Source: Stagnimonas sp.
GTDB taxonomy: Bacteria; Pseudomonadota; Gammaproteobacteria; Nevskiales; Nevskiaceae
Assembly (NCBI GenBank): GCA_030696045.1
Contig: JAUYNO010000065.1
Coordinates: 1 to 64,000 of the forward strand
Direction of reading: 5' to 3'
Length of the DNA: 64,000 nucleotides
How positions within the stretch are numbered: the stretch's first letter is position 1; each line of letters begins with the position of its first letter. The position numbers and the translations under genes are program-made. The notes beneath the pieces were generated by a model. The model searched no databases and was not told the DNA's origin. It saw only the letters and a list, made by a program, of their open reading frames with translations. This document shows, piece after piece, positions 53,393 to 63,816 of this stretch.

Positions 53393-53419
53393 TCAAGTTC
53401 TCAAAAACACCGCCGATAG
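53393..53419 (+). promoter_or_regulatory. Sigma-28 promoter of flgM
   Basis: TCAAG, 14 bases, GCCGATAG. This is the best match in the window together with the che promoter. The start site would be about 25 bp before the flgM ATG. It gives flgM a FliA-driven feedback promoter in addition to read-through from flgA. Confidence 0.85.
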
Positions 53420-53452
53420 CGGCCTCAGCAGTCCTGAATCTGGAGCCCAGCC

Positions 53453-53758
53453 ATGAGCCAACGCGTCGACGGTCCCGCCACTTCCACAGTGGCCGATTTG
53501 TATCGGGCGACGTCGCGGACCGCGACCGGCGCGTCGCCTTCCGCACCGGTGGCGGCCTCGGCCGCTACCGACACCGTCCGCCTCACCGGCGACGCCGTGA
53601 ACCTGCAGCAGCTCGACAAGACGCTGAGCAAGATCCCGGTGGTCGACCAGGGGCGCGTGGCCGCGATCAAGCTGGCGCTGGCGGAGGGTCGCTACCAACT
53701 CGACCCCGCTGCCATCGCCGACCGGCTGGGCCACTTCGAGTGGCAGCTGGGAACCTAG
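53453..53758 (+). CDS. flgM: FlgM, anti-sigma-28 factor
   Basis: FlgM binds FliA until the hook is finished and is then exported. The 101-residue protein has a disordered Ser/Ala/Thr-rich first half and a helical FliA-binding second half (VNLQQLDKTLSKIPVVDQGRVAAI and ALAEGRYQLDPAAIADRL). It follows flgA and precedes flgN, as in most gammaproteobacteria. Its own sigma-28 promoter gives negative feedback. Confidence 0.95.
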   Translation: MSQRVDGPATSTVADLYRATSRTATGASPSAPVAASAATDTVRLTGDAVNLQQLDKTLSKIPVVDQGRVAAIKLALAEGRYQLDPAAIADRLGHFEWQLGT

Positions 53759-53772
53759 CGCTCACATTCCCA

Positions 53773-54243
53773 ATGACCCTCCCGACCGATGCAGCGACAC
53801 CGCCCGCCGTGCCCCAGCTGCTCGATGCGCAGATCGCCTGCGCGCGGGACCTGCAGGACATCCTGGAAGCCGAGACCCGCGCCCTCCTGGCCGCCGATCT
53901 CAATGCCCTGACCGAACTGGTCCAGCGCAAGCAGGCCGCCGCCGAGCAGCTTGAACAACTCAGCCGGCAGCTCGGCCTCGCCACCGGCGGCGCGCCCGGA
54001 CGGGTGATACCCAGCCTGGGCGATCAGGCCAGCGCGCGCTGGCAGACCCTGCGCGACACCGCCGACGTCCTGCGCAAGGTCAACCTCCACAACGGCGCCC
54101 TGCTCGACGAGCGCCAGGCCCGACTGCGCTGGATCGCGCGCCAGGCCGGCATCGACGACGAGGCATCCACCTACAGCGGGCAGAGCCAGGGACGCGCCCT
54201 GCTGCGCGCCCCGGGGCTCGGCCGGCATCTGGCCCAGGCATGA
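53773..54243 (+). CDS. flgN: FlgN, export chaperone for hook-associated proteins
   Basis: FlgN guards FlgK and FlgL before export. The 156-residue helical protein has LLDAQIACARDLQDILEAETRALLAADLNALTELVQRKQ, typical of the family, and VLRKVNLHNGALLDERQARL. The ATG at 53773 is 14 bp after the flgM stop. Its clients flgK and flgL are not in the window, so they must be elsewhere. Confidence 0.92.
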   Translation: MTLPTDAATPPAVPQLLDAQIACARDLQDILEAETRALLAADLNALTELVQRKQAAAEQLEQLSRQLGLATGGAPGRVIPSLGDQASARWQTLRDTADVLRKVNLHNGALLDERQARLRWIARQAGIDDEASTYSGQSQGRALLRAPGLGRHLAQA

Positions 54244-54994
54244 GCGACGGCACCGCCACGGCCGCCACCGCCTCGGCCATGCGTCCGGTCGCGCCTGCGC
54301 TGCCGGTGCCGCGCTGGCTGGAAGGCGCGGCCGAGCTGGCGCCCCTGCTGCTGCGCGCGGGTGAACTGCGGCCGCTGCTCGCGGTGGGTGTTCCGGGCGG
54401 CTCGGCACGCAATTCCCTGCTACTGCATGTCGACCTGATCGACCAGAAACTGCTGATCGACCGGCCGCAGCCAGCACTGCTGGATCCGCCACCGGCGCGG
54501 CTGTCGCTATCGACCCGTATCGACGGTGGCGCCCTCGACTTCGTCGCCGACCTGGAAGGCCAGGCCGAGTTCGACGGCGAGCCGGCGCTGCTGCTGCGCT
54601 GGCCGACCCGCGCCCGCTACCTGCAGCGGCGCGCCGCCTACCGGCTGGGGATTCCGCGCGAGGTGCCGACCCTGCCGGTGCGCTTCGACAACCCGGAACT
54701 GAGCTTCATGGGCACCCTGGTCGATCTGTCGCGCCACGGCGCCGGCGCGCTGGTGCCCAGTTCGACCCGCATCCGCGAGGGCGATCTGCTCAGCTGCCGC
54801 CTGCGTATTGGCGACCTCGACATCGACGCCGAGGTCGAGGTGCGCTCGCGCACACCCCGGCTCGACCGCATGCGCATGGGCCTGCGCTTCGCCCGCCTGT
54901 CCTCGGGCTCGGCCGAACGCCTGTCCGCCGCCGTCGCCCGCCTGGAGCGGGCCCAGCTGCGGCGCGCGGCGGAACGCCGGACCCGCTTGGGCCC

Positions 54995-54998
<4 letters not shown>
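54240..54998 (+). CDS. ycgR: YcgR-type PilZ protein (c-di-GMP-responsive flagellar brake)
   Basis: The 252-residue protein has an N-terminal YcgR-like domain (about 35-125) and a C-terminal PilZ domain. The c-di-GMP motifs RxxxR (R131-R135) and DLSRHG (162-167) are both intact, so nucleotide binding is expected. YcgR proteins slow or bias the motor when c-di-GMP rises. The start overlaps the flgN stop (ATGA). Its stop overlaps the stop of the convergent ald gene by 4 bp. Confidence 0.9.
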
Positions 54999-56113
<1,115 letters not shown>

Positions 56114-56205
56114 GGGATTGCTCGATGGGATTGGGCCGGTGGCCGATGCGTGTCAGTCTAGCGCAGGCCCCGCCCCCCACTGTTCCGCCGTCCCCCAAAA
56201 AAACC

Positions 56206-56565
56206 ATGTCCAAACCCCGCCTGGCCGGCTTCCCGGCCGCCCTCTTCCTCGCCGGCCTCGGCCTCAGCCTGTACTACGCCGATGCCTGGTGGCGGCTGCC
56301 GGAGTACAGCGAGAAGGACATCGCTGCTTCGGTGGAATTGAATTTGGCCATGGACCTGCAAAGCCGCAACCTCACCCGGAGTTCCCTGGGCAGTCCCGAG
56401 TTGCAAAACTTGCGGAGCCAGTTGCAGGTGGAGTTGCAAGCCGAGATTCTGCAGGAGCAACGGACAGTCCAGCGGGGCTTCGCGGCAGGCGTCGCCGCCT
56501 TGTTGCTGTCCCTGATCCAGATGCTATGGCTGCGCCGACTGGCCCTCTCTGGCGAGACCCAATAA
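56206..56565 (+). CDS. Small two-helix membrane protein of unknown function
   Basis: This 119-residue product has a hydrophobic helix near each end (about 8-24, FPAALFLAGLGLSLYYA, and about 95-112, AGVAALLLSLIQMLWL). Between them is a charged, Gln-rich helical segment (SELQ, QLQVELQAEILQEQ) that would face the periplasm. No domain is recognised. It is divergent from ald, and the start ATG at 56206 follows a Pro-rich non-coding stretch. Its end runs into the terminator of the opposite gene. Confidence 0.6.
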   Translation: MSKPRLAGFPAALFLAGLGLSLYYADAWWRLPEYSEKDIAASVELNLAMDLQSRNLTRSSLGSPELQNLRSQLQVELQAEILQEQRTVQRGFAAGVAALLLSLIQMLWLRRLALSGETQ

Positions 56566-56594
56566 AAAACCCGCCGACAGGCACTATCGGCGGG
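56564..56594 (-). terminator. Rho-independent terminator of the Ig-repeat lipoprotein gene
   Basis: The stem CCCGCCGA/TCGGCGGG has a 9-base loop. On the minus strand it is followed by six T. It lies about 48 bp after the stop codon of the gene ending at 56642 and may also slow plus-strand transcription. Confidence 0.85.
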
Positions 56595-56641
56595 CTTCGC
56601 GACCCAACTGTCCGGTAGTGGCCGATACAGCTATCCGGTGG

Positions 56642-58498
56642 CTACTGTGGATCGAACACGTTGCACAGCGCATTCGCGCCATAGGGGCTGTTCTGGTTCA
56701 AGCTGCCGGCATCTTCTATAGCTATCGGCAGCACGAATTCCCGCGTCTCGGTCGTGTCGGTGCCGGCGACCGAGGCGACGCCAACAATACGCACTCGCAC
56801 GAATTCACCGAAATCCTTCGGATAGGTCAGGAAGAACTGGCCGGCGCCATCATCATTAATCTTGGTCGTGGCCGGCACGGACGACACCGAACCAGGATCG
56901 ATCTGACCATTGGTGTTGAGGTCCTCCGACCCGGTCAGGAGACCATTCCTGTCAACGTCTTCATTCGGGCATTCAACGGTGATATTGCTTTCACCGTCCG
57001 TTTCGCCTCTCTTGCCTTTCAGGAAACTGAGTGACAGCACACTCAGCCGGAACGGCGCATTCGGGACCGGATTGCCGGAAGAGTCCGTGATCAGAACGGT
57101 GAAGGGCAGCCGGTAGGTCGAGGTGTCCTTGTCCTCGATTTCCGCGCCCGTGCCGATGGTGATACCAACCGCCTCCCCGCCCACGGTCAGCTGAGCGTCG
57201 TTGTCTATCGTGGTGCTGCGGACCTTGCCGGTCACGACGACCGCCTGGGTGCCGCTCGACGCCGAGCTAGAGCTATAGGTGACTTTCGCTAGCCCCTGGC
57301 TGTTGGTGACCGCCGTCGCTGAGGACAGGGTGCCGCTGCTGGAGTCGGACAGCGAGAACTCGACTGTGGCGTTCTTGACCAGGTTGTCGTTGACGTCGCG
57401 CACGATGGCCGAAATCTCGCTGCTCTGATTGGTAGCGATCACCGCCGGATTGGCCTGCACCTCGATCTGCGAGGGCGTAATAGCCACGAATTCCAGCTGG
57501 ATCGTGGCCGAGGGTTTGGTCAACGCCTCGCTGCTGGCAACCACGGAGGACAATCCGGCTTGTGCCGAGCTGATGGACACGGAGGCGATACCACCAGCGG
57601 TGGTCGCGGTTCCCGCCGTGAGCACGCCGCGAGTCGCGGAGAAATTCACTACTGTGCCGTCCGGCACCGGAGTGCTGCCCTGGAACCAGCGCGTGCTAAT
57701 GCTGCGAGCGGCACCGATATTGACTTCCGTATCGGTGGCCGGCGCCGTGATCTGAAAGCTGTCGGTGGAAACCGAGATCTCCTTGTCGGTGGACATGCCC
57801 AGGGCGGTGACGGTGAGCGTCGTCTCGGCCTGGGTCGCCTTCAGTTTGATCAAGGCCTGCCCGGAGGAATCGGTGCGGTTGGAGACCAGGGTGGCGGTAT
57901 TGCCGGCATTGGTGCTGACGGCGACCAAGGTGCCGACGACGGCATCGCCCGCCGAGTCGGTAAGCAGCACGGTGTACTCGGTCTCGACATTGAACTGGGT
58001 GTTCTCCGGCCCCGAGATATCGAGCGTGGTGCCCACCACCTGCACTGGCACCGAAGCCGAAACCAGGCTGGAACCGGTGCCGGTGCTCGCGGTGATCGTG
58101 ATGGTGCGGTTCTGCGGGTCTCCGCCCGTGGTCAGGGTGGCGGCGACGCGGCCATTGGCGTCGGAAATCGCCGGATTGACGACATTGATCTCGGCGGAAT
58201 CGGGGGTCGCGAACGCTACCGTCGCACCCGGCACCACGTTGTTGCTGGAATCCTTGAGGATCACGGTCAGGATCACGCCGTCGCTGACTGCGGACGCGCT
58301 GGAGGAAAGCTGCGGCGTGCTGGCCAACAGGGTCAGGGTGGCAACCGTCACGGTAGTGCCACCGCTGCTGGTGCCACCGGAGCTGGTGCCGCCGGAAGAA
58401 GAGCCGCCCGAACCGACGGTGTTGCCGCCGCCGCAGGCCGCGACCAGCGCCGCGCAGGTGGCGGCCAGAACCACATTCCCCAATCCCAGCTTGCGCAT
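56642..58498 (-). CDS. Lipoprotein with bacterial Ig-like (Big_1/invasin-type) repeats
   Basis: This 618-residue surface lipoprotein has a signal with lipobox LVAAC, followed by a Gly/Ser/Thr spacer. At least four Ig-like repeats of about 100 residues follow, marked by VILKDSSNNVVPGATVAF, VLLTDSAGDAVVGTLVAV, AIVRDVNDNLVKNATVEF and VLITDSSGNPVPNAPFRL. Near residues 510-535 there is an EF-hand-like calcium loop (DVDRNGLLTGSE) and a second partial one (DLNTNGQID). Base composition is somewhat less GC-rich than its neighbours. Adhesion or matrix contact is the usual role of such repeats; the ligand is unknown. The ATG at 58498 is set by the signal peptide and an AAAGGGAG site. Confidence 0.85.
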   Translation of the reverse strand: MRKLGLGNVVLAATCAALVAACGGGNTVGSGGSSSGGTSSGGTSSGGTTVTVATLTLLASTPQLSSSASAVSDGVILTVILKDSSNNVVPGATVAFATPDSAEINVVNPAISDANGRVAATLTTGGDPQNRTITITASTGTGSSLVSASVPVQVVGTTLDISGPENTQFNVETEYTVLLTDSAGDAVVGTLVAVSTNAGNTATLVSNRTDSSGQALIKLKATQAETTLTVTALGMSTDKEISVSTDSFQITAPATDTEVNIGAARSISTRWFQGSTPVPDGTVVNFSATRGVLTAGTATTAGGIASVSISSAQAGLSSVVASSEALTKPSATIQLEFVAITPSQIEVQANPAVIATNQSSEISAIVRDVNDNLVKNATVEFSLSDSSSGTLSSATAVTNSQGLAKVTYSSSSASSGTQAVVVTGKVRSTTIDNDAQLTVGGEAVGITIGTGAEIEDKDTSTYRLPFTVLITDSSGNPVPNAPFRLSVLSLSFLKGKRGETDGESNITVECPNEDVDRNGLLTGSEDLNTNGQIDPGSVSSVPATTKINDDGAGQFFLTYPKDFGEFVRVRIVGVASVAGTDTTETREFVLPIAIEDAGSLNQNSPYGANALCNVFDPQ

Positions 58499-58544
58499 GG
58501 CACTCCCTTTTCGTCGCCGTCGCGACGTCACTGAATTCGCCCCG

Positions 58545-58573
58545 ATGCTAACCGGGAAATTTAATCAAAACAA
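58545..58573 (-). promoter_or_regulatory. Possible sigma-70 promoter of the Ig-repeat lipoprotein gene
   Basis: The minus strand reads TTGTTT, 17 bases, TAGCAT, in an AT-rich patch about 50 bp upstream of the start codon. Confidence 0.35.
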
Positions 58574-58648
58574 GCAAATCGCGCGCAAACCCGAAGCACT
58601 TTCACAAGTCGGGCGACGGCTCCGGCCCTGAGCTGGTCGTCAGGGGTC

Positions 58649-58725
58649 TGGTGCGCCCGGCAGGAGTCGAACCTGCGACCCCGCTCTTAGGAGGAGCGTG
58701 CTCTATCCAGCTGAGCTACGGGCGC
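58649..58725 (-). tRNA. tRNA-Arg (anticodon CCT)
   Basis: This 77-nt cloverleaf reads on the minus strand. The acceptor stem GCGCCCG pairs with CGGGCGC, with A as discriminator and encoded CCA. The D arm is GCTCAGCTGGATAGAGC, the anticodon loop is CTCCTAA with anticodon CCT, and the T arm has GGTTCGACTCC. It decodes AGG. Confidence 0.97.
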
Positions 58726-58791
58726 GACAGCCGACATGGTAAGGCCAGCCAGATGACAAGTGTTGCGAGCTTGCCGACAAGCCTCCCCTTG

Positions 58792-59535
58792 TCAGTGCTT
58801 GAGCACCTGGCCCAGGAAGCCGCGCAGACGCTCACTGGTGGCGGCGGCAAAGAAGGCCTCCGGCGCGTCCTGGTAGGCGATCTCGCCAGCATCCATGAAC
58901 ACCACGCGGTCGGCCACCGCGCGGGCAAAGCCCATCTCGTGGGTGACCACCACCATGGTCATGCCTTCCTGCGCCAGGGCCTTCATCACGTCCAGCACCT
59001 CGCCGACCTTTTCGGGGTCGAGCGCCGAGGTAGGCTCGTCGAACAGCATGGCGCGCGGCTGCATGGCCAGGGCACGGGCGATGGCGACGCGCTGCTGCTG
59101 GCCGCCAGAGAGCTGCGACGGCCGGCTGCCAGCCTTGTCGGCGAGGCCGACCTTGGCCAGCAGCTGCTCGGCGCGCGCGCGCGCCAGCTCGGGCGCCAGC
59201 TTCAGTACCTGCACCGGGCCGAGCATGACGTTCTCCAGCGCGGTCATGTGGGGAAACAGGTTGAACTGCTGGAACACCATGCCGACGTGGGTGCGCAGCT
59301 CGTTGAGATCGGTCTTGCGGGCGTGCGCCGAGATGCCATCGACCAGCACCTCGCCGCCGGTGATCGACTCCAGCGCATTGAGCGTGCGCAGCAGCGTCGA
59401 CTTGCCGGAGCCGCTGGGGCCGACGATGCAGACCACCTCGCCGCGATGGATGCTGAGCGAAACGGCCTTCAGCGCCAGCGTGCCGTTGGGGTAGCGCTTC
59501 TCGACCTGGCGGGCTTCGATCAGGGTCTCAGTCAT
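58792..59535 (-). CDS. Polar amino-acid ABC transporter, ATP-binding protein
   Basis: This 247-residue ATPase has Walker A (GPSGSGKST), the Q-loop in [12 protein letters not shown], signature LSGGQQQR, Walker B ([12 protein letters not shown]) and the His switch (VTHEMGFA). It matches the GlnQ/HisP/ArtP group. It overlaps the permease gene by 8 bp and ends the three-gene operon. Confidence 0.96.
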   Translation of the reverse strand: MTETLIEARQVEKRYPNGTLALKAVSLSIHRGEVVCIVGPSGSGKSTLLRTLNALESITGGEVLVDGISAHARKTDLNELRTHVGMVFQQFNLFPHMTALENVMLGPVQVLKLAPELARARAEQLLAKVGLADKAGSRPSQLSGGQQQRVAIARALAMQPRAMLFDEPTSALDPEKVGEVLDVMKALAQEGMTMVVVTHEMGFARAVADRVVFMDAGEIAYQDAPEAFFAAATSERLRGFLGQVLKH

Positions 59536-60463
59536 GGGCCATCTTCTTTTCGAGCTTGCGCACGTAGATCGACAGGGCGCCGGTCAGCAGCAGATACATG
59601 AGCGCGACGGTGAACCAGACCTCGAAGGGGCTGAAGGTGCTGCTCACCACCTCGCGGCCGGCCTTGGTCAGATCGGTGAGCGCCATGATCGAAACCAGGG
59701 AGGAATCCTTGATCAGGTTGATGCTCTGCCCGGCCAGCGGCGGCAAGGATCGTTTCAGCGCCTGCGGCAGCACGATGTGGCGCATGCCCTGCCAGTGGCT
59801 CATGCCCAGCGAGCGCGCCGCCTCCATCTGTCCCTTGGGCACCGACTCGATTCCGGCACGGATGATCTCGGCGACATAGGCGCCGGTGAATACCGACAGC
59901 GCGGTGACGCCGGCGACGAAGCCGGAGATGTTGAATACGGTGCCGAGGAAGAAGTAGACGATGAACATCTGCACCAGCAGCGGCGTGCCACGGATCAGCT
60001 CGACATAGACCGCCGCGAGGTCGCGCGCCGCCGGGTTGTGGGCGACCCGGCCAAGGCCGGCGATCAGCCCGAGAATCAGCGCGAACACCAGCGACAGCGC
60101 CGAGATCTGCAAGGTGACCCACAGCCCGATCAGCAGCGGCCCGGCGGAGAAGCCGGACTTCTTGCCGACAGTATTGCCGGCGAACACGATCTCGCCGTCG
60201 CTTACCTGCACCACGTCGATGTCCGCAATCGCCTGCGGCTCGCCGCCCAGCAGCGGCACGATGCTGATCTGCTTGCCGCTGACGGTGACCGTGCCGTCGA
60301 AGGGCGCGGGCACCTCCTCGCCACCGGTGATCAGCAGGTACTCCGGCACCCGCTCCCAGCGCCACTGGTAATTGACCTTGAGGGTCGCCCAGTAGAGGCC
60401 GGCACCGATCAGCAGGATCAGGGCAGTGCTGAGCAACCGCCAGAGGGCACTCGGCGCCCTCAT
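59528..60463 (-). CDS. Polar amino-acid ABC transporter permease with inserted periplasmic segment
   Basis: The C-terminal 210 residues form a standard HisM/GlnP-type permease with EAA loop [22 protein letters not shown]. The N-terminus differs. After a first helix (about 10-28) comes a segment of about 75 residues ([35 protein letters not shown]) resembling a small barrel-like domain before the next helix. With one permease gene only, it probably works as a homodimer. It overlaps both neighbours. Confidence 0.93.
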   Translation of the reverse strand: MRAPSALWRLLSTALILLIGAGLYWATLKVNYQWRWERVPEYLLITGGEEVPAPFDGTVTVSGKQISIVPLLGGEPQAIADIDVVQVSDGEIVFAGNTVGKKSGFSAGPLLIGLWVTLQISALSLVFALILGLIAGLGRVAHNPAARDLAAVYVELIRGTPLLVQMFIVYFFLGTVFNISGFVAGVTALSVFTGAYVAEIIRAGIESVPKGQMEAARSLGMSHWQGMRHIVLPQALKRSLPPLAGQSINLIKDSSLVSIMALTDLTKAGREVVSSTFSPFEVWFTVALMYLLLTGALSIYVRKLEKKMAHD

Positions 60464-61266
60464 TGGACGTTCTTGAGCCAGGCCGTGCCCTCGAACCAGC
60501 GCCGGTAGAGCACGTCGTAGGTGCCGTCGTTGCGGATCGCGAGCAGGAAGTTGTTGAGCCAGTTCTCGAAGTCGGGGTCACCCTTGCGGATCGCCCAGCC
60601 CAGGGCCTCCTTGGTGAAGGGCTCCGGCAGCAGGCCGACGCCCTCCGGATGCTGGGCGGCGTAGATGGCGAGGAAGGGGAAGTCGTAGACGAAGGCATCG
60701 GCGCGGCCGTTCTTCACCTCCAGCGCCGCATCCGATTCGGACTCGAAGCGCTTGATCTTCGCCCGCGGCATCATCCGCGTCGCGGTGATGTCGCCGGAGG
60801 TGCCGAGCTTGGTGGCGATGGTGATCTTCGGATCGTCCAGCTGGCGCGCGTCGGTGATCTTGCCCTGGTGCCGGGTGTTGAGCAGCGCCGACTGGCCGAC
60901 CGTGAGGTAGGGCTGGGTGAAGTTCACCTGGGCATTACGCTCGGGGGTGATGGTCATGCCGCCCATGATGATGTCGAACTTGTCGGTGAGCAGGGCCGGG
61001 ATGATGCCGTCCCACTGGGTGTTGACCAGGGTCACCTTCACCTTCAGCACGCTCGCCATCTTCTTGGCGAGGTCGACATCGAAGCCGATGATGTTGCCGT
61101 TGCGGTCGCGCATCTCGAAGGGCATGTAACCGGCTTCCAGGCCCACCCGCAGCTCGCCGCGCTTCATGATCTGGTTGAGCGTGGATTTTTCCCACAGGGC
61201 CTGGTCGGCGGCGAGGGCCGGGACGGCAAGCACGAGCGCAAGCAGCGCGGTGAACCAGCGTTTCAT
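60460..61266 (-). CDS. Polar amino-acid ABC transporter, periplasmic binding protein
   Basis: This 268-residue binding protein has a signal peptide (FTALLALVLAVPALA). The family motifs LRVGLEAGYMPFEMRDRNGNIIGFDVDLAKKM and GGMTITPERNAQVNFTQPY are present. The ligand is probably a polar amino acid. An ast (arginine) operon lies divergently 74 bp away, which makes arginine or a related amino acid a fair guess. The stop overlaps the permease start (ATGA). Confidence 0.95.
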   Translation of the reverse strand: MKRWFTALLALVLAVPALAADQALWEKSTLNQIMKRGELRVGLEAGYMPFEMRDRNGNIIGFDVDLAKKMASVLKVKVTLVNTQWDGIIPALLTDKFDIIMGGMTITPERNAQVNFTQPYLTVGQSALLNTRHQGKITDARQLDDPKITIATKLGTSGDITATRMMPRAKIKRFESESDAALEVKNGRADAFVYDFPFLAIYAAQHPEGVGLLPEPFTKEALGWAIRKGDPDFENWLNNFLLAIRNDGTYDVLYRRWFEGTAWLKNVQ

Positions 61267-61340
61267 GGGCGGGTGCGAAGAGAGAAGGCAGGGTTAGTCT
61301 AGCCGCAGGCTCGCAACAAGCGTTCCAGTAAAATCCGGCA

Positions 61341-62555
61341 ATGAATCAGCACGCCGACGCCCTCGCCACCATCGACCAGCAGCAGGCGGCCGCGCGGGAG
61401 AGCCTGATCCGGCTTTCCAACATCAACTCCGGCAGCTTCAATGCCGCCGGCGTCCGCGCCACTGCCGAGGCCTTCGCCGCCCTGTACGCCCCGCTGGGTG
61501 CGCGGACGGAATGGCTGGAGGTCGCCCCCTACGAGTCCACCAATGATCGGGGCCAGCGGGTGCAGCGCCCGCTGGGGCCGGCGCTGCGACTGAGCCAGCG
61601 GCCGGACGCGCCCTTGCAAGTGTTCTGCTGCGGCCATCTCGACACCGTGTTCCCGGTCGATTCGGCCTTCCAGACCGCGCGCCTGCTCGACGACCAGACC
61701 CTCAACGGCCCGGGTGTGGCCGACCTCAAGGGCGGGCTGGTCGCCCTGTTCCTGGCCCTGTCGGCGCTGGAGCGCAGCCCGCTGCGCGAGCGCATCGGCT
61801 GGACCGTGTTGCTGAACCCGGACGAGGAGATCGGCTCGCGCTCCTCGGTGCCGCTATTGAAGGAAGCGGCGCAGAAGCACCAGTTCGGCCTCATCTACGA
61901 GCCCGCCTACCCGGACGGCAATCTCGCCAGCGCCCGCAAGGGCAGCGGCAATTTCGATGTGATCGTGCACGGCCGCGCCGCCCACGCCGGCCGTGACTTC
62001 GCCGCCGGCCGCAATGCCCTCGTCGCCGCCGCCGACTTCATCCGCGATCTCAACGCCCTCAACGGCCAGCGCGGCGAGCTGACCATCAACCCCGGCTATG
62101 TCCACGGCGGCGGCGCGCTCAACGTCGTACCCGATACCGCCGTGTTCAAGTTCAATGTCCGCACCGCCGAGCCCGAGGACGAGTGCTGGATGCAGGATCA
62201 GCTTGATCGGCTCATGACCCGTCTGAACGACCGCGAGGGCCTGCGCTGCGAACTGGCCGGTGGCTTCACCCGCCCGCCCAAGCTGGTCAGCGCGCAGATG
62301 CAGCGGCTGATGGACCATGTCGGCGACTGCGGCCGCCAGCTGGGCCTGGGCCTGCAGTTCAAGCCCACCGGCGGCTGCTGCGACGGCAACAACCTGGCTG
62401 CCTACGGCCTACCCAATCTCGACAACATGGGCGTGGTCGGCGGCGACATCCATTCCGACCGCGAGTGGATGCGCCTGGACTCGCTGGCCGAGCGCGCCAA
62501 GCTCAGCGCGCTGTTGCTGTTACGGTTGGCCCACGGGGAGCTGACGTGGGCCTGA
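61341..62555 (+). CDS. M20-family metallopeptidase/amidohydrolase
   Basis: This 404-residue di-zinc hydrolase resembles carboxypeptidase G2. Zinc ligands and catalytic residues are visible: H99 and D101 in GHLDTVFP, D128 in GPGVADLKGG, E162/E163 in NPDEEIGS, Glu in IYEPAY and His in GDIHSDRE. The dimerisation (lid) domain includes VHGRAAHAGRDFAAGRNA. It starts an operon that runs through a lipoprotein and a thioesterase into astA, so it may hydrolyse an N-acyl amino acid in arginine catabolism (inference). Confidence 0.9.
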   Translation: MNQHADALATIDQQQAAARESLIRLSNINSGSFNAAGVRATAEAFAALYAPLGARTEWLEVAPYESTNDRGQRVQRPLGPALRLSQRPDAPLQVFCCGHLDTVFPVDSAFQTARLLDDQTLNGPGVADLKGGLVALFLALSALERSPLRERIGWTVLLNPDEEIGSRSSVPLLKEAAQKHQFGLIYEPAYPDGNLASARKGSGNFDVIVHGRAAHAGRDFAAGRNALVAAADFIRDLNALNGQRGELTINPGYVHGGGALNVVPDTAVFKFNVRTAEPEDECWMQDQLDRLMTRLNDREGLRCELAGGFTRPPKLVSAQMQRLMDHVGDCGRQLGLGLQFKPTGGCCDGNNLAAYGLPNLDNMGVVGGDIHSDREWMRLDSLAERAKLSALLLLRLAHGELTWA

Positions 62556-63355
62556 GCCGGCTCACGGCCACCGGCGGACTGTGCCTGCTGCTGATCGCCT
62601 GCGGCCGCCAGCCGCCGGCGGAGCCCGCCAGCGAAATCCCCGCTGGCGCCAGCCTGCCGGTCCAGCAACTGACCCTTAAGGATCGCCGCGTTCGCCGCCA
62701 GCCGCAGGAAGGCGACGAGCTGCGCGCCAGCATCACCCTGCTGGAAACCGGCGAGGCCGGCATTGATCGCCGCATCCAGCAATGGATCGGCGGCCTCTGC
62801 CCCCGCAAGCCCGCGCTGAAGCAGCCACCCGATAGCGCCGAGGCCTGTCTGAAGCGGGTGATGATCGACTGCCTGGCACTGGCCGAGGCCGCCGGCAAGG
62901 AAACCGCGCGCTGCAGTTACCAGGCCGAGGTCAAGCTCGCCTACAACGACCGCTACCTGCTCAGCCTCAGCCACGAGAGCTATGCCGATACCGGCGGCGC
63001 CCACGGCACGCCCAACCTCGCCTACCTCAACATCGACCGCAAGACCGGCCGGACCCTGGCGCTGACCGACCTGGTCAGCCTGCCGCCCGAGACCTTGCGG
63101 ACGCTGCTGGAAAAGCAGCTGCGCGAGTCCCTGAACGTACCGCCGCAGGCCTCGCTGAAAGCCAGCGGCTTCTTCGAGGACCGGCTGCCGCCCACCGACA
63201 ATTTCGCCATCGATCCGCTGGGGCTGCGCTTCACCTACGGCGCCTACGAGATCGCGCCCTATTCGATGGGCCTGCCCAATATCCGCATTCCCTACGCCGA
63301 GCTCGCCGCCCACCTCGCCCCCGACTCGCCGCTGGCGCGGATGTGGCCGCCGTGA
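62546..63355 (+). CDS. Lipoprotein with DUF3298/RsiV-like domain
   Basis: This 269-residue product has a lipoprotein signal (TATGGLCLLLIACGRQ) when started at the GTG at 62546. That start overlaps the end of the upstream hydrolase gene by 10 bp. The C-terminal half contains LLSLSHESYADTGGAHG and LNIDRKTGRTLALTDLV, typical of the DUF3298 family (also seen in RsiV and PdaC). Its function is unknown. Two Cys pairs in the middle part may bond. Confidence 0.82.
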   Translation: MGLSRLTATGGLCLLLIACGRQPPAEPASEIPAGASLPVQQLTLKDRRVRRQPQEGDELRASITLLETGEAGIDRRIQQWIGGLCPRKPALKQPPDSAEACLKRVMIDCLALAEAAGKETARCSYQAEVKLAYNDRYLLSLSHESYADTGGAHGTPNLAYLNIDRKTGRTLALTDLVSLPPETLRTLLEKQLRESLNVPPQASLKASGFFEDRLPPTDNFAIDPLGLRFTYGAYEIAPYSMGLPNIRIPYAELAAHLAPDSPLARMWPP

Positions 63356-63816
63356 GCGCCCGCCCCTTCCGCTATCTGCTGCGCGTGCGCTATCCCGAAT
63401 GCGATGCGCAGAAAGTGGTGTTCAACGCCCGCTACGGCGAGTACGTCGATCTCGCCTTTGGCGAGTTCCTGCGCACACTCGGCTACTGGGAGGGCGGGCC
63501 GGAGCCGGTGCCGGAGGTGCAGCTGGTGAAGCAGACCACCGAATGGTTCGGCCCGGCGCGCTATGACCAGGTGCTGGATATCTCGGTCAGCCTGTTCAAG
63601 CTCGGCACCACCTCGTTCACCCTGCTCAGCGAATTCCGCATCGCCGGCCACGAGCCGCTGTCGGCGCGCACGGAAACCGTCTACGTCCACGTCGATCCCC
63701 GGCTGTTCCAGAAGGCGCCGCTGCCCGGAGGCCTGCGGACCCGGCTCGAAGCCGGCGCGCCAGGTCAGCACGTCGATCACGCCGCCCATTACCAGCGCAC
63801 ACTGCCGCCCTCATGA
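63352..63816 (+). CDS. Acyl-CoA thioesterase, YbgC/FadM (4-hydroxybenzoyl-CoA) type hotdog
   Basis: This 154-residue hotdog-fold protein has the signature RVRYPECDAQKVVFNARYGEYVDLAF, with the catalytic Asp in ECDAQ. It should cleave an acyl-CoA. A GTG at 63352 overlapping the upstream stop (GTGA) is chosen; a GTG three codons earlier is also in frame. It overlaps astA (ATGA), so they are co-translated. Succinyl-CoA is used by the next enzyme; a link is possible but not shown. Confidence 0.88.
   Translation: MSARPFRYLLRVRYPECDAQKVVFNARYGEYVDLAFGEFLRTLGYWEGGPEPVPEVQLVKQTTEWFGPARYDQVLDISVSLFKLGTTSFTLLSEFRIAGHEPLSARTETVYVHVDPRLFQKAPLPGGLRTRLEAGAPGQHVDHAAHYQRTLPPS

Noticed and set aside
58760..58785. 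Weak hairpin after the ABC transporter operon as a terminator
   Set aside because: The stem is only about five base pairs with no T-run, so it was not annotated.
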